A stretch of 64,000 nt of DNA. Origin: Marinisporobacter sp. GTDB taxonomy: Bacteria; Bacillota; Clostridia; Peptostreptococcales; Thermotaleaceae. The notes below the pieces were generated by a model. The model was not told the origin of the DNA, did not search any database, and saw only the letters and a list, made by a program, of their open reading frames with translations. This document shows, in pieces, positions 52,274-61,261 of this stretch (position 1 is the first letter of the stretch; every line of letters starts with the position of its first letter). The stretch spans positions 558,001 to 622,000 of the forward strand of contig JAOARP010000047.1 of NCBI GenBank assembly GCA_025210525.1, in the 5' to 3' direction. The translations under genes and the position numbers were made by a program.

Positions 52274-53359
52274 TTACCCCTTATAGGTTATGACAGGCTT
52301 TAATGTGGCAATGACCTCAATTAAATCTGCCTCTACTAAATCTTTTATAACATTTTCAATGTTTTTGTAGGCCTCAGGAGCTTCTTCAAATAGCAGGTTT
52401 TTATCTTTACAAATCACATTCCCACCTAATTGGGTTTGTTTAATTGTTTTTTTTGTGTATTTATTGATAAGTCTTTCTTTACAGCCTCCACGACTCCACT
52501 TCCGTCCTGCTCCATGAGCAATAGAGTACGCAGAAAAATAGCTCGGTTTAGGCATAACTATATAAGTTAAATCACCTCTTGAACCAGGAATAACAACAGC
52601 TCCAATATCTGCTGGTGCAGCTCCCTTTCGGTGAATATAAACTTCTTTATCTTGAATAACTTTTTTTACGATACTATTGTGGGTACTATCTAAAACTCTA
52701 TTCATATCGATTCCAAGTAAATTCATCAATCTATAAGCAATCATTTTACGATTATTCTCTGCCCAAAGAGTAGCATCATCATGTTTTTTTAGATATGCTT
52801 CTGCTTCAGCAGTGCCTAACTTAAGTCCCTTTTGAGCATTATATCTTTTTATAGCTTCATCTAATATATTTTCTCCATATCCTCTTGATCCACTATGAAC
52901 TAAGAGGTATAGGTGCTTTTTACTAAGCCCTAATTTTTCAAAACTTTCTTCATCAAATACCCTTTCTATTTCTTGAAACTCAGCAAAATGATTGCCTCCA
53001 CCGATAGTTCCCATTTTTTCTTTAAAGGGAATTGTATCCTCTAAAGAATCTTCTATAAAAATATCTTCAATATTTAAATTATTTTCTAATTTTTTCATCC
53101 ATTTATCTTTTTTTACTTTATGCTTTTTTACAGCTGTCATAAATAAACTCATACCGCAGCCTATATCATTTCCTATAATATGAGGATAAATGATCTCTTC
53201 ACTCACAAAAGCTGCTCCCACTGGAGTCTTTCCAGGGTGTAAATCTGGAAGCCCTACTGCTCTAATCATTCCTTTAAGAGATACAATCCCCTTTAACTGC
53301 TCTACTGCATTTTGCTCTATCCAACTTTTATTAGATGCGATTATTTTGATTTTTTCCAT
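52274..53359 (-). CDS. rtcB: RtcB-family RNA ligase of the prfH-rtcB repair pair
   Basis: 361-aa GTP- and Mn-dependent 3'-phosphate/5'-OH RNA ligase, shorter than canonical RtcB (~400-480 aa), as usual for the PrfH-linked group. Metal and catalytic motifs are IGNDIGCGMSLF, GGGNHFAEFQ, HSGSRGYG and HGAGRKWSRGG, which holds the guanylylated-His region. GGAG precedes the ATG. Coupling to prfH indicates rRNA repair at the decoding centre rather than tRNA splicing. Confidence 0.92.
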   Translation of the reverse strand: MEKIKIIASNKSWIEQNAVEQLKGIVSLKGMIRAVGLPDLHPGKTPVGAAFVSEEIIYPHIIGNDIGCGMSLFMTAVKKHKVKKDKWMKKLENNLNIEDIFIEDSLEDTIPFKEKMGTIGGGNHFAEFQEIERVFDEESFEKLGLSKKHLYLLVHSGSRGYGENILDEAIKRYNAQKGLKLGTAEAEAYLKKHDDATLWAENNRKMIAYRLMNLLGIDMNRVLDSTHNSIVKKVIQDKEVYIHRKGAAPADIGAVVIPGSRGDLTYIVMPKPSYFSAYSIAHGAGRKWSRGGCKERLINKYTKKTIKQTQLGGNVICKDKNLLFEEAPEAYKNIENVIKDLVEADLIEVIATLKPVITYKG

Positions 53360-53561
53360 AAATTCTCCTTTTCTTATTCGATTCTTTTATCTCTCCAATT
53401 TTTTATTTCGTATCTATAGATCATCATCATAATAATCGCCCTCTTTCTATTATTTTCTATATACATTATTATTCTAATAGTATTGGATAATTTTTTCAAA
53501 TTTATTTTCCTCTTGTAAATATATTCTAATCGTAGTATCATAAAGTCGAACAGAATATTTT

Positions 53562-53656
53562 TAGCGCTAGGGGAGCTGGTAGAACCAGCTGAGAGTAAGG
53601 ATAGAGTTTCTTTGACCCTCAAACCTGATCTGGATTATGCCAGCGTAGGGAAGCAA
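53562..53656 (+). promoter_or_regulatory. TPP riboswitch (THI element)
   Basis: The aptamer contains CTGAGAG (P2 side, ~53589), GACCC, AACCTGATCTGG (~53622) and ATGCCAGCGTAGGGAAG (~53637), the conserved thiamine pyrophosphate-binding core. It is followed by an intrinsic terminator and thiD-cytX, so high thiamine pyrophosphate should stop transcription. Confidence 0.95.
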
Positions 53657-53672
53657 TACATAAAATAATGTT

Positions 53673-53704
53673 GCACGAATCCTTACTGGATTCGTGCTTT
53701 TTTG
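53673..53704 (+). terminator. Riboswitch-controlled terminator before thiD
   Basis: GCACGAATCC (53673-53682) pairs with GGATTCGTGC (53688-53697), loop TTACT, then T7. It is the expression platform of the TPP riboswitch. Confidence 0.9.
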
Positions 53705-53746
53705 TTCTCTAAAATAAAAGCTCTAACATAGAAAGGATGAATTTTT

Positions 53747-54553
53747 ATGAAACATTGTTTAACGATTGCAGGATCTGATAGTAGTGGTGGTGCAGGGATT
53801 CAAGCAGATTTAAAAACCTTCTCAGCTCACGCTACCTTTGGTATGAGTGTCATTACAGCAATTACTGCTCAAAATACACAAGGAGTTTTTGATGTACAGG
53901 ATATTACCCCTTCTGTTATTGCCAATCAAATCAAAGCAATCTTTGATGATATCATTGTTCATGGTATCAAAATTGGTATGGTATCTCAGACAGAAACCAT
54001 TGAAATCATTGCAGATACTCTAAAAAAATATGATCTTCCTCCATTGGTAGTAGATCCTGTTATGATTTCAAAAAGTGGATATGATTTATTAAAGCCGGAG
54101 GCAAAGAAAGCTTTAATTGAAAAATTATTACCTATGGCTACACTAATTACACCAAATCTTCCAGAAGCTGAGGAAATATTAGGCTATAAAATAGAAGATT
54201 TAGAGCAGATGAAAAAAGCAGCAAAAGATTTACATGATTTGGGTCCTCAATTTGTATTAGTAAAAGGCGGACATCTTTCAAAGACGGCCACTGACGTTTT
54301 ATATGATGGAAAAGAATTCTACTTATTTGACCAAGAAAGAATTGAAACAACCCATACTCATGGTACAGGATGCACCCTATCCTCTGCTATTGCTGCCAAT
54401 TTAGCAAAGGATATGCCTATTTATGAAGCAGTAAAAAATGCAAAGGAATATATTACAACAGCTATTACTCATGGATTTTCTATTGGTCACGGAGTAGGTC
54501 CTACTCATCACTTCTATGAACTTTATGAAAAGGCAGGTCTTTTAAATGAATAG
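53747..54553 (+). CDS. thiD: Bifunctional hydroxymethylpyrimidine/phosphomethylpyrimidine kinase
   Basis: 268-aa ribokinase-fold kinase that phosphorylates HMP to HMP-PP for thiamine synthesis. It begins LTIAGSDSSGGAGIQADLKTF, has VDPVMISKSGYDLL, TPNLPEAEEIL, VLVKGGH, and the anion-hole motif THTHGTGCTLSSAIAANLA. It lies behind the TPP riboswitch and overlaps cytX by eight bases, a pairing that indicates pyrimidine salvage. Confidence 0.95.
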   Translation: MKHCLTIAGSDSSGGAGIQADLKTFSAHATFGMSVITAITAQNTQGVFDVQDITPSVIANQIKAIFDDIIVHGIKIGMVSQTETIEIIADTLKKYDLPPLVVDPVMISKSGYDLLKPEAKKALIEKLLPMATLITPNLPEAEEILGYKIEDLEQMKKAAKDLHDLGPQFVLVKGGHLSKTATDVLYDGKEFYLFDQERIETTHTHGTGCTLSSAIAANLAKDMPIYEAVKNAKEYITTAITHGFSIGHGVGPTHHFYELYEKAGLLNE

Positions 54554-55784
54554 TGAAAAAACAAATTTAAGTAGCTTTCACCTTTTAGCCTTATGGTTTG
54601 GTGCTTCTATTTCTATTGCTGAAATTTTAACTGGAGGAATTTTAGCCCCTATGGGCTTTTCTAAAGCTTTTATGGCAATTCTTATAGGACATATAATTGG
54701 AACAGGTATTCTTGTTTTAGGGGGATACATCGGTGCAGAAAGTAAGCTTCCTTCTATTATGTCTACAAGAATCTCCTTTGGTACATATGGTTCTTACTTA
54801 TTTTCTATACTAAATGTACTACAACTAATTGGCTGGACAGCTGTTATGATTATTTCTGGAGGTCGTTCTGTTAATGAGATCACTAAAATTTTATGGTCTT
54901 TTGACAACTTGACTCTTTGGTCTTTTGTTATTGGTATTTTTATTTGCTTATGGATTTTCCTTGGAAAAAATGGGTTCCAAAAGCTCAATTTAATTGCAGT
55001 AGCTTTATTATTTGGATTAACCATTATTTTAAGTACGGTTGTTTTCAAGGATAGTTCTGTTTTTGCTAGTATAAGTGTATCGCCTATGTCTATGTCTATG
55101 GGAACAGCTATAGAATTAAATGTGATTATGCCCCTTTCATGGCTTCCATTGATTTCTGATTATACACGTTTTTCAAAGAACAAAAAATCAGGACTTTTTA
55201 GTAGCTTTATAGGGTATTTTGTAGGAAGTACATGGATGTATACCATCGGTCTTGGAGCAGCTATTATGGCAGGAAATGCAGATCCTGGAAGTATGATGCT
55301 TGCTGCAAATCTAGGATTATTTGGCTTAGGTATTATTGTTTTATCTACCATTACTACTACATTCTTAGATGCTTATTCTGCAGGGGTTACCTTTTTAAAT
55401 GTTTTTCCTAAGCTAGAAGAAAGAAAAGTGGCCTTAGCTATGGGAGTAATTGGTCTGGTTTTAGCCATCCTTATTCCTATTGAACAATACGAGAACTTCC
55501 TATATGCAATCGGATCTGTTTTTGCACCTCTATTTGCTGTACTTATGACAGATTATTTTGTTTATAAAAAGAAAAGTATTGAGGAAGATTTACTCGTACA
55601 TTGGGGTTCCTTTGTTGTTTGGGGAGTAGGCGTTTATCTTTATTATCAATTTATCAATGTAGACTTTTTCTTAGGTGCCACAGTACCTGTTATGATCAGT
55701 ACAAGTATTTTATTTATCGTTACAAGAAAGCTAACAAATTCATGGGTCTATCTAAAAAAATATCCCACTGCCTTATCTAAATAA
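54546..55784 (+). CDS. cytX: Hydroxymethylpyrimidine transporter CytX
   Basis: 412-aa, twelve-helix nucleobase:cation symporter-1 protein. The early LALWFGASISIAEILTGG, GTYGSYLFSILNVLQLIGW and PLSWLPLISDYTRF are NCS1 segments. CytX proteins are predicted HMP importers found with TPP riboswitches and thiamine genes, as here, where it shares eight bases with thiD. Substrate is inferred from this context. Confidence 0.92.
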   Translation: MNSEKTNLSSFHLLALWFGASISIAEILTGGILAPMGFSKAFMAILIGHIIGTGILVLGGYIGAESKLPSIMSTRISFGTYGSYLFSILNVLQLIGWTAVMIISGGRSVNEITKILWSFDNLTLWSFVIGIFICLWIFLGKNGFQKLNLIAVALLFGLTIILSTVVFKDSSVFASISVSPMSMSMGTAIELNVIMPLSWLPLISDYTRFSKNKKSGLFSSFIGYFVGSTWMYTIGLGAAIMAGNADPGSMMLAANLGLFGLGIIVLSTITTTFLDAYSAGVTFLNVFPKLEERKVALAMGVIGLVLAILIPIEQYENFLYAIGSVFAPLFAVLMTDYFVYKKKSIEEDLLVHWGSFVVWGVGVYLYYQFINVDFFLGATVPVMISTSILFIVTRKLTNSWVYLKKYPTALSK

Positions 55785-55799
55785 AAAATACTTTTATGC

Positions 55800-55836
55800 A
55801 AAAGATAAAATCCACCTTTACTGGGTTTTATCTTTT
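55800..55836 (+). terminator. Terminator of thiD-cytX
   Basis: AAAAGATAAAA (55800-55810) with TTTTATCTTTT (55826-55836) and an inner CC/GG pairing, 16 bases after the stop. Confidence 0.85.
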
Positions 55837-56050
55837 CTATTTACGCATTTTCATATTTCTCTTCATTATAGAAAATATCTATTCTTCTACCCTAAATCAA
55901 TAATATTTTTTATAATCCTATTAAGCTGTTTACAAGAAAGAAAAGAAGATGTATTATATGCATGGGAAAATAATATAAAAAGTGAAATATATTCCAAATA
56001 TTCATTCACTTTTTTATTTTCATTATCATTCAAAAGGAGGCATCAATACA

Positions 56051-57241
56051 ATGAGTAACAAAAAGGGAATTGGTCTGATACCTAAATTATTGATAGGTAT
56101 TATAGGCGGAATTATTTTAGGGCTAGTAGTTAGTCCAAAGGTCATGGCAATCATCACAACCATTAAGGAAATTCTTGGTTCATTTATTTTCTTTACCGTC
56201 CCTTTAGTAATCTTTGGATTTATCTCACCTGCCATAGCAGGACTCAAAAACAATGCAAGCAAAATGTTAGGAACTTTTCTTGGTATGTCTTATTTATCAG
56301 CAGTAGGAGCTTCAACCTTTTCAGCTATTGCAGGCTATATGATTATTCCCCATTTTCATATTGCTAGCCAAGCAGAAAGTTTAAAGGAACTTCCTAAGAC
56401 AGTTTTCGAGTTAAATCTAGAACCTGTAATGCCTGTAATGACAGCATTAGTATTAGCCATTTTAACAGGAATATCTGTTATATGGACAAAATCTGAAATG
56501 ATGGAGAATTTCTTAAATGAAATACAAAGAATGGTATTATCTATTATTAATAAAATCGTTATTCCTATTCTTCCATTTTTTATTTCAGCAACCTTTGCAG
56601 GCTTAGCTTATACAGGTAGCTTAACAAAACAATTACCAATCTTCTTAAAAGTAATTGTCATCGTATTGGTTGGTCACTTTATTTGGTTAACCCTTCTTTA
56701 TTTAATTGCAGGGACTGTTTCAAAGCAAAATCCTTTAGAGGTTGCAAAACACTATGGACCTGCTTATTTAACAGCAGTAGGTACTATGTCTAGTGCAGCT
56801 ACATTACCTGTTTCATTAAGATGTGCCCATCGTTCAAAGGCATTAGTTCCAGAAGTAGTTGACTTTGCCATCCCCCTTGGGGCAACAACCCATCTTTGTG
56901 GGTCTGTTTTAACAGAGACATTTTTTTGTATGACTATATCCATGATTCTTTACGGTACACTACCTTCTGTTGGCACCATTATATTATTTTCCGTATTATT
57001 TGGAATCTTTGCAGTTGGAGCACCTGGCGTTCCTGGAGGTACGGTTATGGCGTCTTTAGCTATTGTAACAAGTGTATTAGGATTTGATTCATCAGGAGTA
57101 GGATTACTGATTGCCATATTTGCATTGCAAGATAGCTTTGGAACAGCTTGTAATATTACAGGAGATGGTGCATTGGCTCTAATCTTACGAGGTCTTTTCT
57201 ATGATAAAAATGGAAAAGCCAAAGCATATACAAATGCATAA
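56051..57241 (+). CDS. Dicarboxylate/amino acid:cation symporter (DAACS family)
   Basis: 396-aa glutamate/aspartate-transporter-fold membrane protein. It has KLLIGIIGGIILGLVVSPK in TM1, TVPLVIFGFISPAIAGL, and the HP/TM7-8 region YLTAVGTMSSAATLPVSLRCA, then VDFAIPLGATTHLCGSVLTETFF and DSFGTACNITGDGAL. The SSAATLPVS motif resembles the family's serine-rich loop. ATG 56051 has GGAGG ten bases upstream; an in-frame ATG at 55982 lacks a proper site. The substrate is a dicarboxylate or an amino acid such as serine, glutamate or aspartate. Confidence 0.9.
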   Translation: MSNKKGIGLIPKLLIGIIGGIILGLVVSPKVMAIITTIKEILGSFIFFTVPLVIFGFISPAIAGLKNNASKMLGTFLGMSYLSAVGASTFSAIAGYMIIPHFHIASQAESLKELPKTVFELNLEPVMPVMTALVLAILTGISVIWTKSEMMENFLNEIQRMVLSIINKIVIPILPFFISATFAGLAYTGSLTKQLPIFLKVIVIVLVGHFIWLTLLYLIAGTVSKQNPLEVAKHYGPAYLTAVGTMSSAATLPVSLRCAHRSKALVPEVVDFAIPLGATTHLCGSVLTETFFCMTISMILYGTLPSVGTIILFSVLFGIFAVGAPGVPGGTVMASLAIVTSVLGFDSSGVGLLIAIFALQDSFGTACNITGDGALALILRGLFYDKNGKAKAYTNA

Positions 57242-57250
57242 AACTTATAT

Positions 57251-57284
57251 AAAAATCCTCAATATTTTCATATTGAGGATTTTT
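57251..57284. terminator. Bidirectional terminator between convergent transporter genes
   Basis: Perfect 15-bp stem AAAAATCCTCAATAT/ATATTGAGGATTTTT (57251-57265 and 57270-57284) with A and T runs on both sides. Confidence 0.88.
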
Positions 57285-57289
57285 CATAT

Positions 57290-58600
57290 TTATCTTTGAT
57301 AACTTAAATTTTTAGAACTACTTTTCTTAAGTCTAGGAATGCCAAATGCGATGGCCAATAAAGCACACATTCCCATTAAATATGGATAATATAAATATTT
57401 CATAATTGCAAAGGATGAAACTCCTGCCACACTTGCAGCAACTAATAGTTGTGCACCATAAGGGATTACCCCTTGGCAAAAGCACGAGAAAGTATCTAGT
57501 ATGCTTGCAGACCTTCTTGGATCTACCTCATACTTATCTGCTATATCTTTTGCAATAGGTCCTGCCATAACAATAGCGATTGTATTATTAGCTGTACACA
57601 TATCTACTACACCTACTAACATACCAATCCCTAGCTCTGCACCTTTTTTGCTGTGAATCCTCTTGGTAATAAAATCCAATAGGAAGTCTATTCCTCCATT
57701 ATATTTTATTACTTCAACCATTCCACCAATTAAAAGAGAAATAATAACTATCTCAGACATACCCATAATCCCTTTTCCGATTGCCTGTACAAATCCCCAT
57801 ACATCAAAGGCACCTGTAAATATTCCTACAACTCCTGCAAATAAAGTTCCTCCTACTAAAACAACCATTACATTCACACCAATGAGTGCTGCAATTAATA
57901 CAGCTAAGTAAGTACACACCTTTATAATATTATAATCATAGCTTCCACTCAGTACAGAAGTGTCTCCCACATTCATAGAAATAAATATAATTGCTGTAAT
58001 AATCGCTGCTGGTACTACAATAATAAAATTCATCTTAAATTTATCTCTCATTTCACAGCCTTGTGTTCTTGACGCTGCAATAGTTGTATCAGAAATCATA
58101 GATAAATTATCTCCAAACATGGCACCACTCACTACAGCTCCTAATGCAAGACCTATAGGAATTCCTGTTTTTTCAGCAATCCCTACTGCCATAGGGGCTA
58201 AAGCTACAATGGTTCCTACAGATGTACCAATAGATAATGATATAAAGCACCCGATTACAAACACTCCCGCGATCAATATATTTCCTGGTAAAATGCTTAG
58301 TCCCAAATTTACTGTGGAATCTACCGCTCCCATTTCTCTTGCTACTTGTGCAAAACCTCCTGCTAAAACAAAGATCACACACATAAGGATAATATTACTA
58401 TTTCCTGCCCCCTTACAAAATACTTCCACCTTGTCATGAATACTTTCTTTTCTATTCATAGCTATAGCAACAATACTTGCAGCTAAGAATGCTACTGTTA
58501 CAGGCATTTTGTAAAAGTCTCCAATAACAATAGATGTGACAAGATACAATACTAGAAAAACTACTAAAGGGAGTAGCGCCCATGGATTTCCTTTTTTCAT
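57290..58600 (-). CDS. NhaC-family antiporter-like transporter, probably a methionine importer (MetT type)
   Basis: 436-aa multi-pass membrane protein of the NhaC Na+/H+ antiporter family, with GAVVSGAMFGDNLSMISDTTIAASRTQGC, the family's signature, and DTFSCFCQGVIPYGAQLL near the C-terminus. ATG 58600 has AGGAGGG upstream; an in-frame ATG at 58714 lies within the riboswitch and is not used. Because a SAM-I riboswitch with a terminator precedes it, it belongs to the S-box regulon, where NhaC-like MetT is a predicted methionine transporter. Substrate is inferred from regulation, not sequence. Confidence 0.88.
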   Translation of the reverse strand: MKKGNPWALLPLVVFLVLYLVTSIVIGDFYKMPVTVAFLAASIVAIAMNRKESIHDKVEVFCKGAGNSNIILMCVIFVLAGGFAQVAREMGAVDSTVNLGLSILPGNILIAGVFVIGCFISLSIGTSVGTIVALAPMAVGIAEKTGIPIGLALGAVVSGAMFGDNLSMISDTTIAASRTQGCEMRDKFKMNFIIVVPAAIITAIIFISMNVGDTSVLSGSYDYNIIKVCTYLAVLIAALIGVNVMVVLVGGTLFAGVVGIFTGAFDVWGFVQAIGKGIMGMSEIVIISLLIGGMVEVIKYNGGIDFLLDFITKRIHSKKGAELGIGMLVGVVDMCTANNTIAIVMAGPIAKDIADKYEVDPRRSASILDTFSCFCQGVIPYGAQLLVAASVAGVSSFAIMKYLYYPYLMGMCALLAIAFGIPRLKKSSSKNLSYQR

Positions 58601-58628
58601 TACATTCCCTCCTCTATTTTTTTGCAAT

Positions 58629-58658
58629 AAAAAAACTTCTTGCAGACAAACAAGAAGT
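58629..58658 (-). terminator. Riboswitch-controlled terminator before the NhaC-family gene
   Basis: On the minus strand ACTTCTTG pairs with CAAGAAGT around a TTTGTCTG loop, followed by T7. It is the expression platform of the SAM-I riboswitch. Confidence 0.9.
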
Positions 58659-58668
58659 AATATTCGAT

Positions 58669-58771
58669 TCTCATCTGCCAGGTTATACCTGCTGGAATTA
58701 GCACCACAAAACAAAATGTTTTAGGTTGCTGGGCTTCATAGGGCCAAGTCCCTCCACCTCTCTGGATAAGA
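58669..58771 (-). promoter_or_regulatory. SAM-I (S-box) riboswitch
   Basis: On the minus strand the conserved blocks appear in order: TCTTATC (P1), AGAGAGGTGGAGGGACTTGG, CCCTATGAAGCCCAGCAACC, GGTGCTAATTCCAGCAG and GATGAGA (P1 3' strand). A terminator follows. High SAM should prevent expression of the NhaC-family transporter. Confidence 0.96.
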
Positions 58772-58836
58772 TATTTATTTAATTTTCATACCTTTTGTAT
58801 TATATGCCACTACAGATATAAAGTCAATACAATTTT

Positions 58837-59475
58837 TTACTTCTTCTTTCCTTCACATCTATATATTTTTAGTCCTTGGTTCATAAATTTATCTTCATAT
58901 TCAGTAGTCACATTATCTTCAAAATCACTTTCTATCAAATTCAAAGAAATATTTTTTAGTTTTAAATCAGCACCAGCAAACTCATTTAACGAAAACTCAA
59001 ACAATTTTTCATTATCTGTTTTAAAGTGAATTTCCCCTTCGTTCGTTAACAACTTTTTATAGTTTTCCAAAAATCTAGTATGAGTCAATCTTCTTTTTGC
59101 CCATCTTCTCTTAGGCCATGGATCACAGAAGTTAATAAATACTCTCTCAATCTCTCCCTCTTCAAATAATTCTAATATTTTATTTACATCTCCCCATATA
59201 AATAAAATATTATTTAAGTGATTTTCATGTGCCTTTTCAACAGCTTTTAACAATACTTCTTCCTTCATTTCCATCCCAATAAAATTAATATCCTTATGCT
59301 GCTTTGCAAGAGTAGTTAAAAACTTACCTCTTCCCATTCCCAATTCTAAATAAATAGGATTTTGATTGTTGAATCTTTCATTCCATTTTCCTTTTAATTC
59401 ATTAGAATCTTTTAATACATATTCTGTGTAGCTTAAAAGTTTTTCATCTGCACCTTTTTTCTTTCTTCTTCTCAT
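58837..59475 (-). CDS. trmB: tRNA (guanine-N7-)-methyltransferase
   Basis: 212-aa SAM-dependent enzyme that makes m7G46 in tRNA. It contains PIYLELGMGRGKFLTTLA (SAM-binding), FIGMEMKEEVL, and the family signature VFINFCDPWPKRRWAKRRLTHTRFL. ATG 59475 (MRRRKKKGADEKLL) has AAGGAG six bases upstream; longer in-frame starts to 59550 lack good sites. Confidence 0.94.
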   Translation of the reverse strand: MRRRKKKGADEKLLSYTEYVLKDSNELKGKWNERFNNQNPIYLELGMGRGKFLTTLAKQHKDINFIGMEMKEEVLLKAVEKAHENHLNNILFIWGDVNKILELFEEGEIERVFINFCDPWPKRRWAKRRLTHTRFLENYKKLLTNEGEIHFKTDNEKLFEFSLNEFAGADLKLKNISLNLIESDFEDNVTTEYEDKFMNQGLKIYRCEGKKK

Positions 59476-59572
59476 ACTATTCTCCTTATATAAAATATTC
59501 ATATCTTCCATTAAAATTATATATTGCATATTATACATCAATCTATCCACTCTATCTAGTAAATATTATTTT

Positions 59573-59608
59573 AAAAAACACTTGCTTAAATTACATATTT
59601 AGCAAGTG
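59573..59608 (-). terminator. Terminator after the GGDEF gene
   Basis: CACTTGC/GCAAGTG outer stem with inner TAAAT/ATTTA, followed by T6 on the minus strand, 21 bases after the stop. Confidence 0.8.
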
Positions 59609-59628
59609 CTTTTAAATAGTTTTTTGTT

Positions 59629-60450
59629 TTATAAAGCATGAGAAAGTTCACGTTCTATGCATACTCCTTTTTTATAGCCACCATTCATTCCATCATGATA
59701 AAGTTCAAATCCACTTTTATTAGAATTTTTACATTCATACATAGCCATATCTGCACACTTCAAAAGAGTTTCCATATCTTGTCCATGGTCTGGAAATACT
59801 GATACGCCTATACTTGCCTTCATATTGATGAGTTTATTAGCAACATAAAATGGTTCCTCAAAAACATTTATAAGACAACCTAAAACATTCTTTACATCTT
59901 CTATCCCTTTAATATCTTCAACAAGAACCATAAATTCATCTCCACCAATTCGCACAACATCTCTATTTTCTACACGATTTACAAGTCTTTTTGCAACAGC
60001 TCTTAATAATTGGTCTCCTACACAATGTCCTAGATGATCATTAATCAATTTAAATCTATTTAAATCTATAAAAACAACCCCTACTTTTTCATCTTCTTTA
60101 GCATTTTCTATATATTCTTTAAGTTTACGTGTGCCATATCTTCTGTTATAAATCCCAGTGAGTTCATCTATTATAATTTGTTTTTCTAATTTTTCATTGA
60201 TTGATTTTAATCGTGCTCTTATCATTCCTGTACAAAATGTAACAGTTCCTAATAAAAGAGGAATCATATCTACTATAAATAATATTTTATTGTATTTATG
60301 AATATATATCATATTTTCTAATCCAAATCCTAAGCCTAATCGTATCATTTCAAAGTAAATAGCCACTATTGGAAAAAATAAACCAAAACTAATTCCGATT
60401 AGCATATATATCCATATGATTTTCTTCTTCGATTTTCTCATCCTTTTCAT
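59629..60450 (-). CDS. Membrane GGDEF-domain diguanylate cyclase
   Basis: 273 aa. Two hydrophobic segments occupy residues ~8-80, with a Lys/Arg-rich start. The GGDEF domain from residue ~95 has DELTGIYNRRYG, VFIDLNRFKLINDHLGH and the intact catalytic RIGGDEFMVLVED, then ASIGVSVFPDHG and CADMAMYECKNSNKSGF. It is expected to make cyclic di-GMP. Between GDEF and the end there is no EAL domain. The RxxD inhibitory site is not obvious. It stands alone in its transcription unit. Confidence 0.92.
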   Translation of the reverse strand: MKRMRKSKKKIIWIYMLIGISFGLFFPIVAIYFEMIRLGLGFGLENMIYIHKYNKILFIVDMIPLLLGTVTFCTGMIRARLKSINEKLEKQIIIDELTGIYNRRYGTRKLKEYIENAKEDEKVGVVFIDLNRFKLINDHLGHCVGDQLLRAVAKRLVNRVENRDVVRIGGDEFMVLVEDIKGIEDVKNVLGCLINVFEEPFYVANKLINMKASIGVSVFPDHGQDMETLLKCADMAMYECKNSNKSGFELYHDGMNGGYKKGVCIERELSHAL

Positions 60451-60620
60451 ATGATCCGTCCCTTTCTTTTATATTTATCCCTATATTTATTGGTTCATTG
60501 TTTTTACTGAAAATATACATTTATATATATTTCGACATTTTTTTCATTTTTATTAATAAATGCTTCTAAAAAAAATTCTCTAATTTGTACAATTTTTTAC
60601 TTAATGTCCTATTCATGTAT

Positions 60621-60650
60621 AAAAAAATAGAGCCTTAAAGACTCTATTCT
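60621..60650 (-). terminator. Terminator of the glnA-ANTAR operon
   Basis: AATAGAG/CTCTATT stem (60626-60632, 60642-60648) with a further CTT/AAG pairing and T7 on the minus strand, 12 bases after the stop. Confidence 0.8.
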
Positions 60651-60661
60651 TTACACATACT

Positions 60662-61234
60662 TTACTTTATAGATTTTTTAATAATTTTTTCTGCCATCTG
60701 ATCCATAGATACACAGGCATCCATGCTTTTCTTTCTCAATAGCTTATAAGCTTTATCTTCAGATATCCCTAGATTTTTCATTAACAAGCCCTTTGCTCGA
60801 TCAATCTTTTTTCTACCTTCTAAGGTGTTTTCTAATTTTTCTATTTTTTCAGATAATAACTTTATTTTATTGGCATTCATAATGGAAAACTCTACCATTT
60901 GATATAGTTGATCCGTTAGAATGGGCTTCATGACATATGCAAAAATATGCATATTTTTCAATTTCTCATAAAAAGTATTGGTTGGATTACTAGTAACAAA
61001 AAGTACTGTTGATAATCGATCTTCTTCTATAATACGGGCAGCTTCATAGGCATTCATTCCCCAAAGATTTGTATCTATCATCACAAGGTTCGGAAAAATC
61101 TTTCTAGAAATTCTTATAACGCCTGCTCCATCTGTTGCTTGATAAGTTTTATAACCTTTTTTATTTAGTATCTTACAAATAAACTTTCTAGAACTTTCGC
61201 TACTATCTGCAACTACAATCCTATAACTGTCCAT
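60662..61234 (-). CDS. ANTAR-domain response regulator (transcription antiterminator)
   Basis: 190 aa. The N-terminal receiver-like domain has RIVVADSSESSRKFI and MIDTNLWGM (phospho-acceptor-type Asp in MID) and KPI. A coiled linker precedes the C-terminal ANTAR RNA-binding domain (GRKKIDRAKGLLMKNLGISEDKAYKLLRKKSMD). The receiver keeps the Asp and Lys. ANTAR proteins bind paired hexaloop hairpins to prevent termination. It follows glnA by 27 bases, like the NitR-type regulator described downstream of clostridial glnA, and a matching leader lies before glnA, so it probably controls its own operon. Confidence 0.92.
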   Translation of the reverse strand: MDSYRIVVADSSESSRKFICKILNKKGYKTYQATDGAGVIRISRKIFPNLVMIDTNLWGMNAYEAARIIEEDRLSTVLFVTSNPTNTFYEKLKNMHIFAYVMKPILTDQLYQMVEFSIMNANKIKLLSEKIEKLENTLEGRKKIDRAKGLLMKNLGISEDKAYKLLRKKSMDACVSMDQMAEKIIKKSIK

Positions 61235-61261
61235 ATAACCACTCCGAGTTTAAATAATTTT

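Noticed and set aside
41656-53359. Prophage or integrative element carrying the defence island
   Set aside because: I found no integrase, transposase, phage structural gene, tRNA target or flanking direct repeat; the island may be mobile but the vehicle is not visible.
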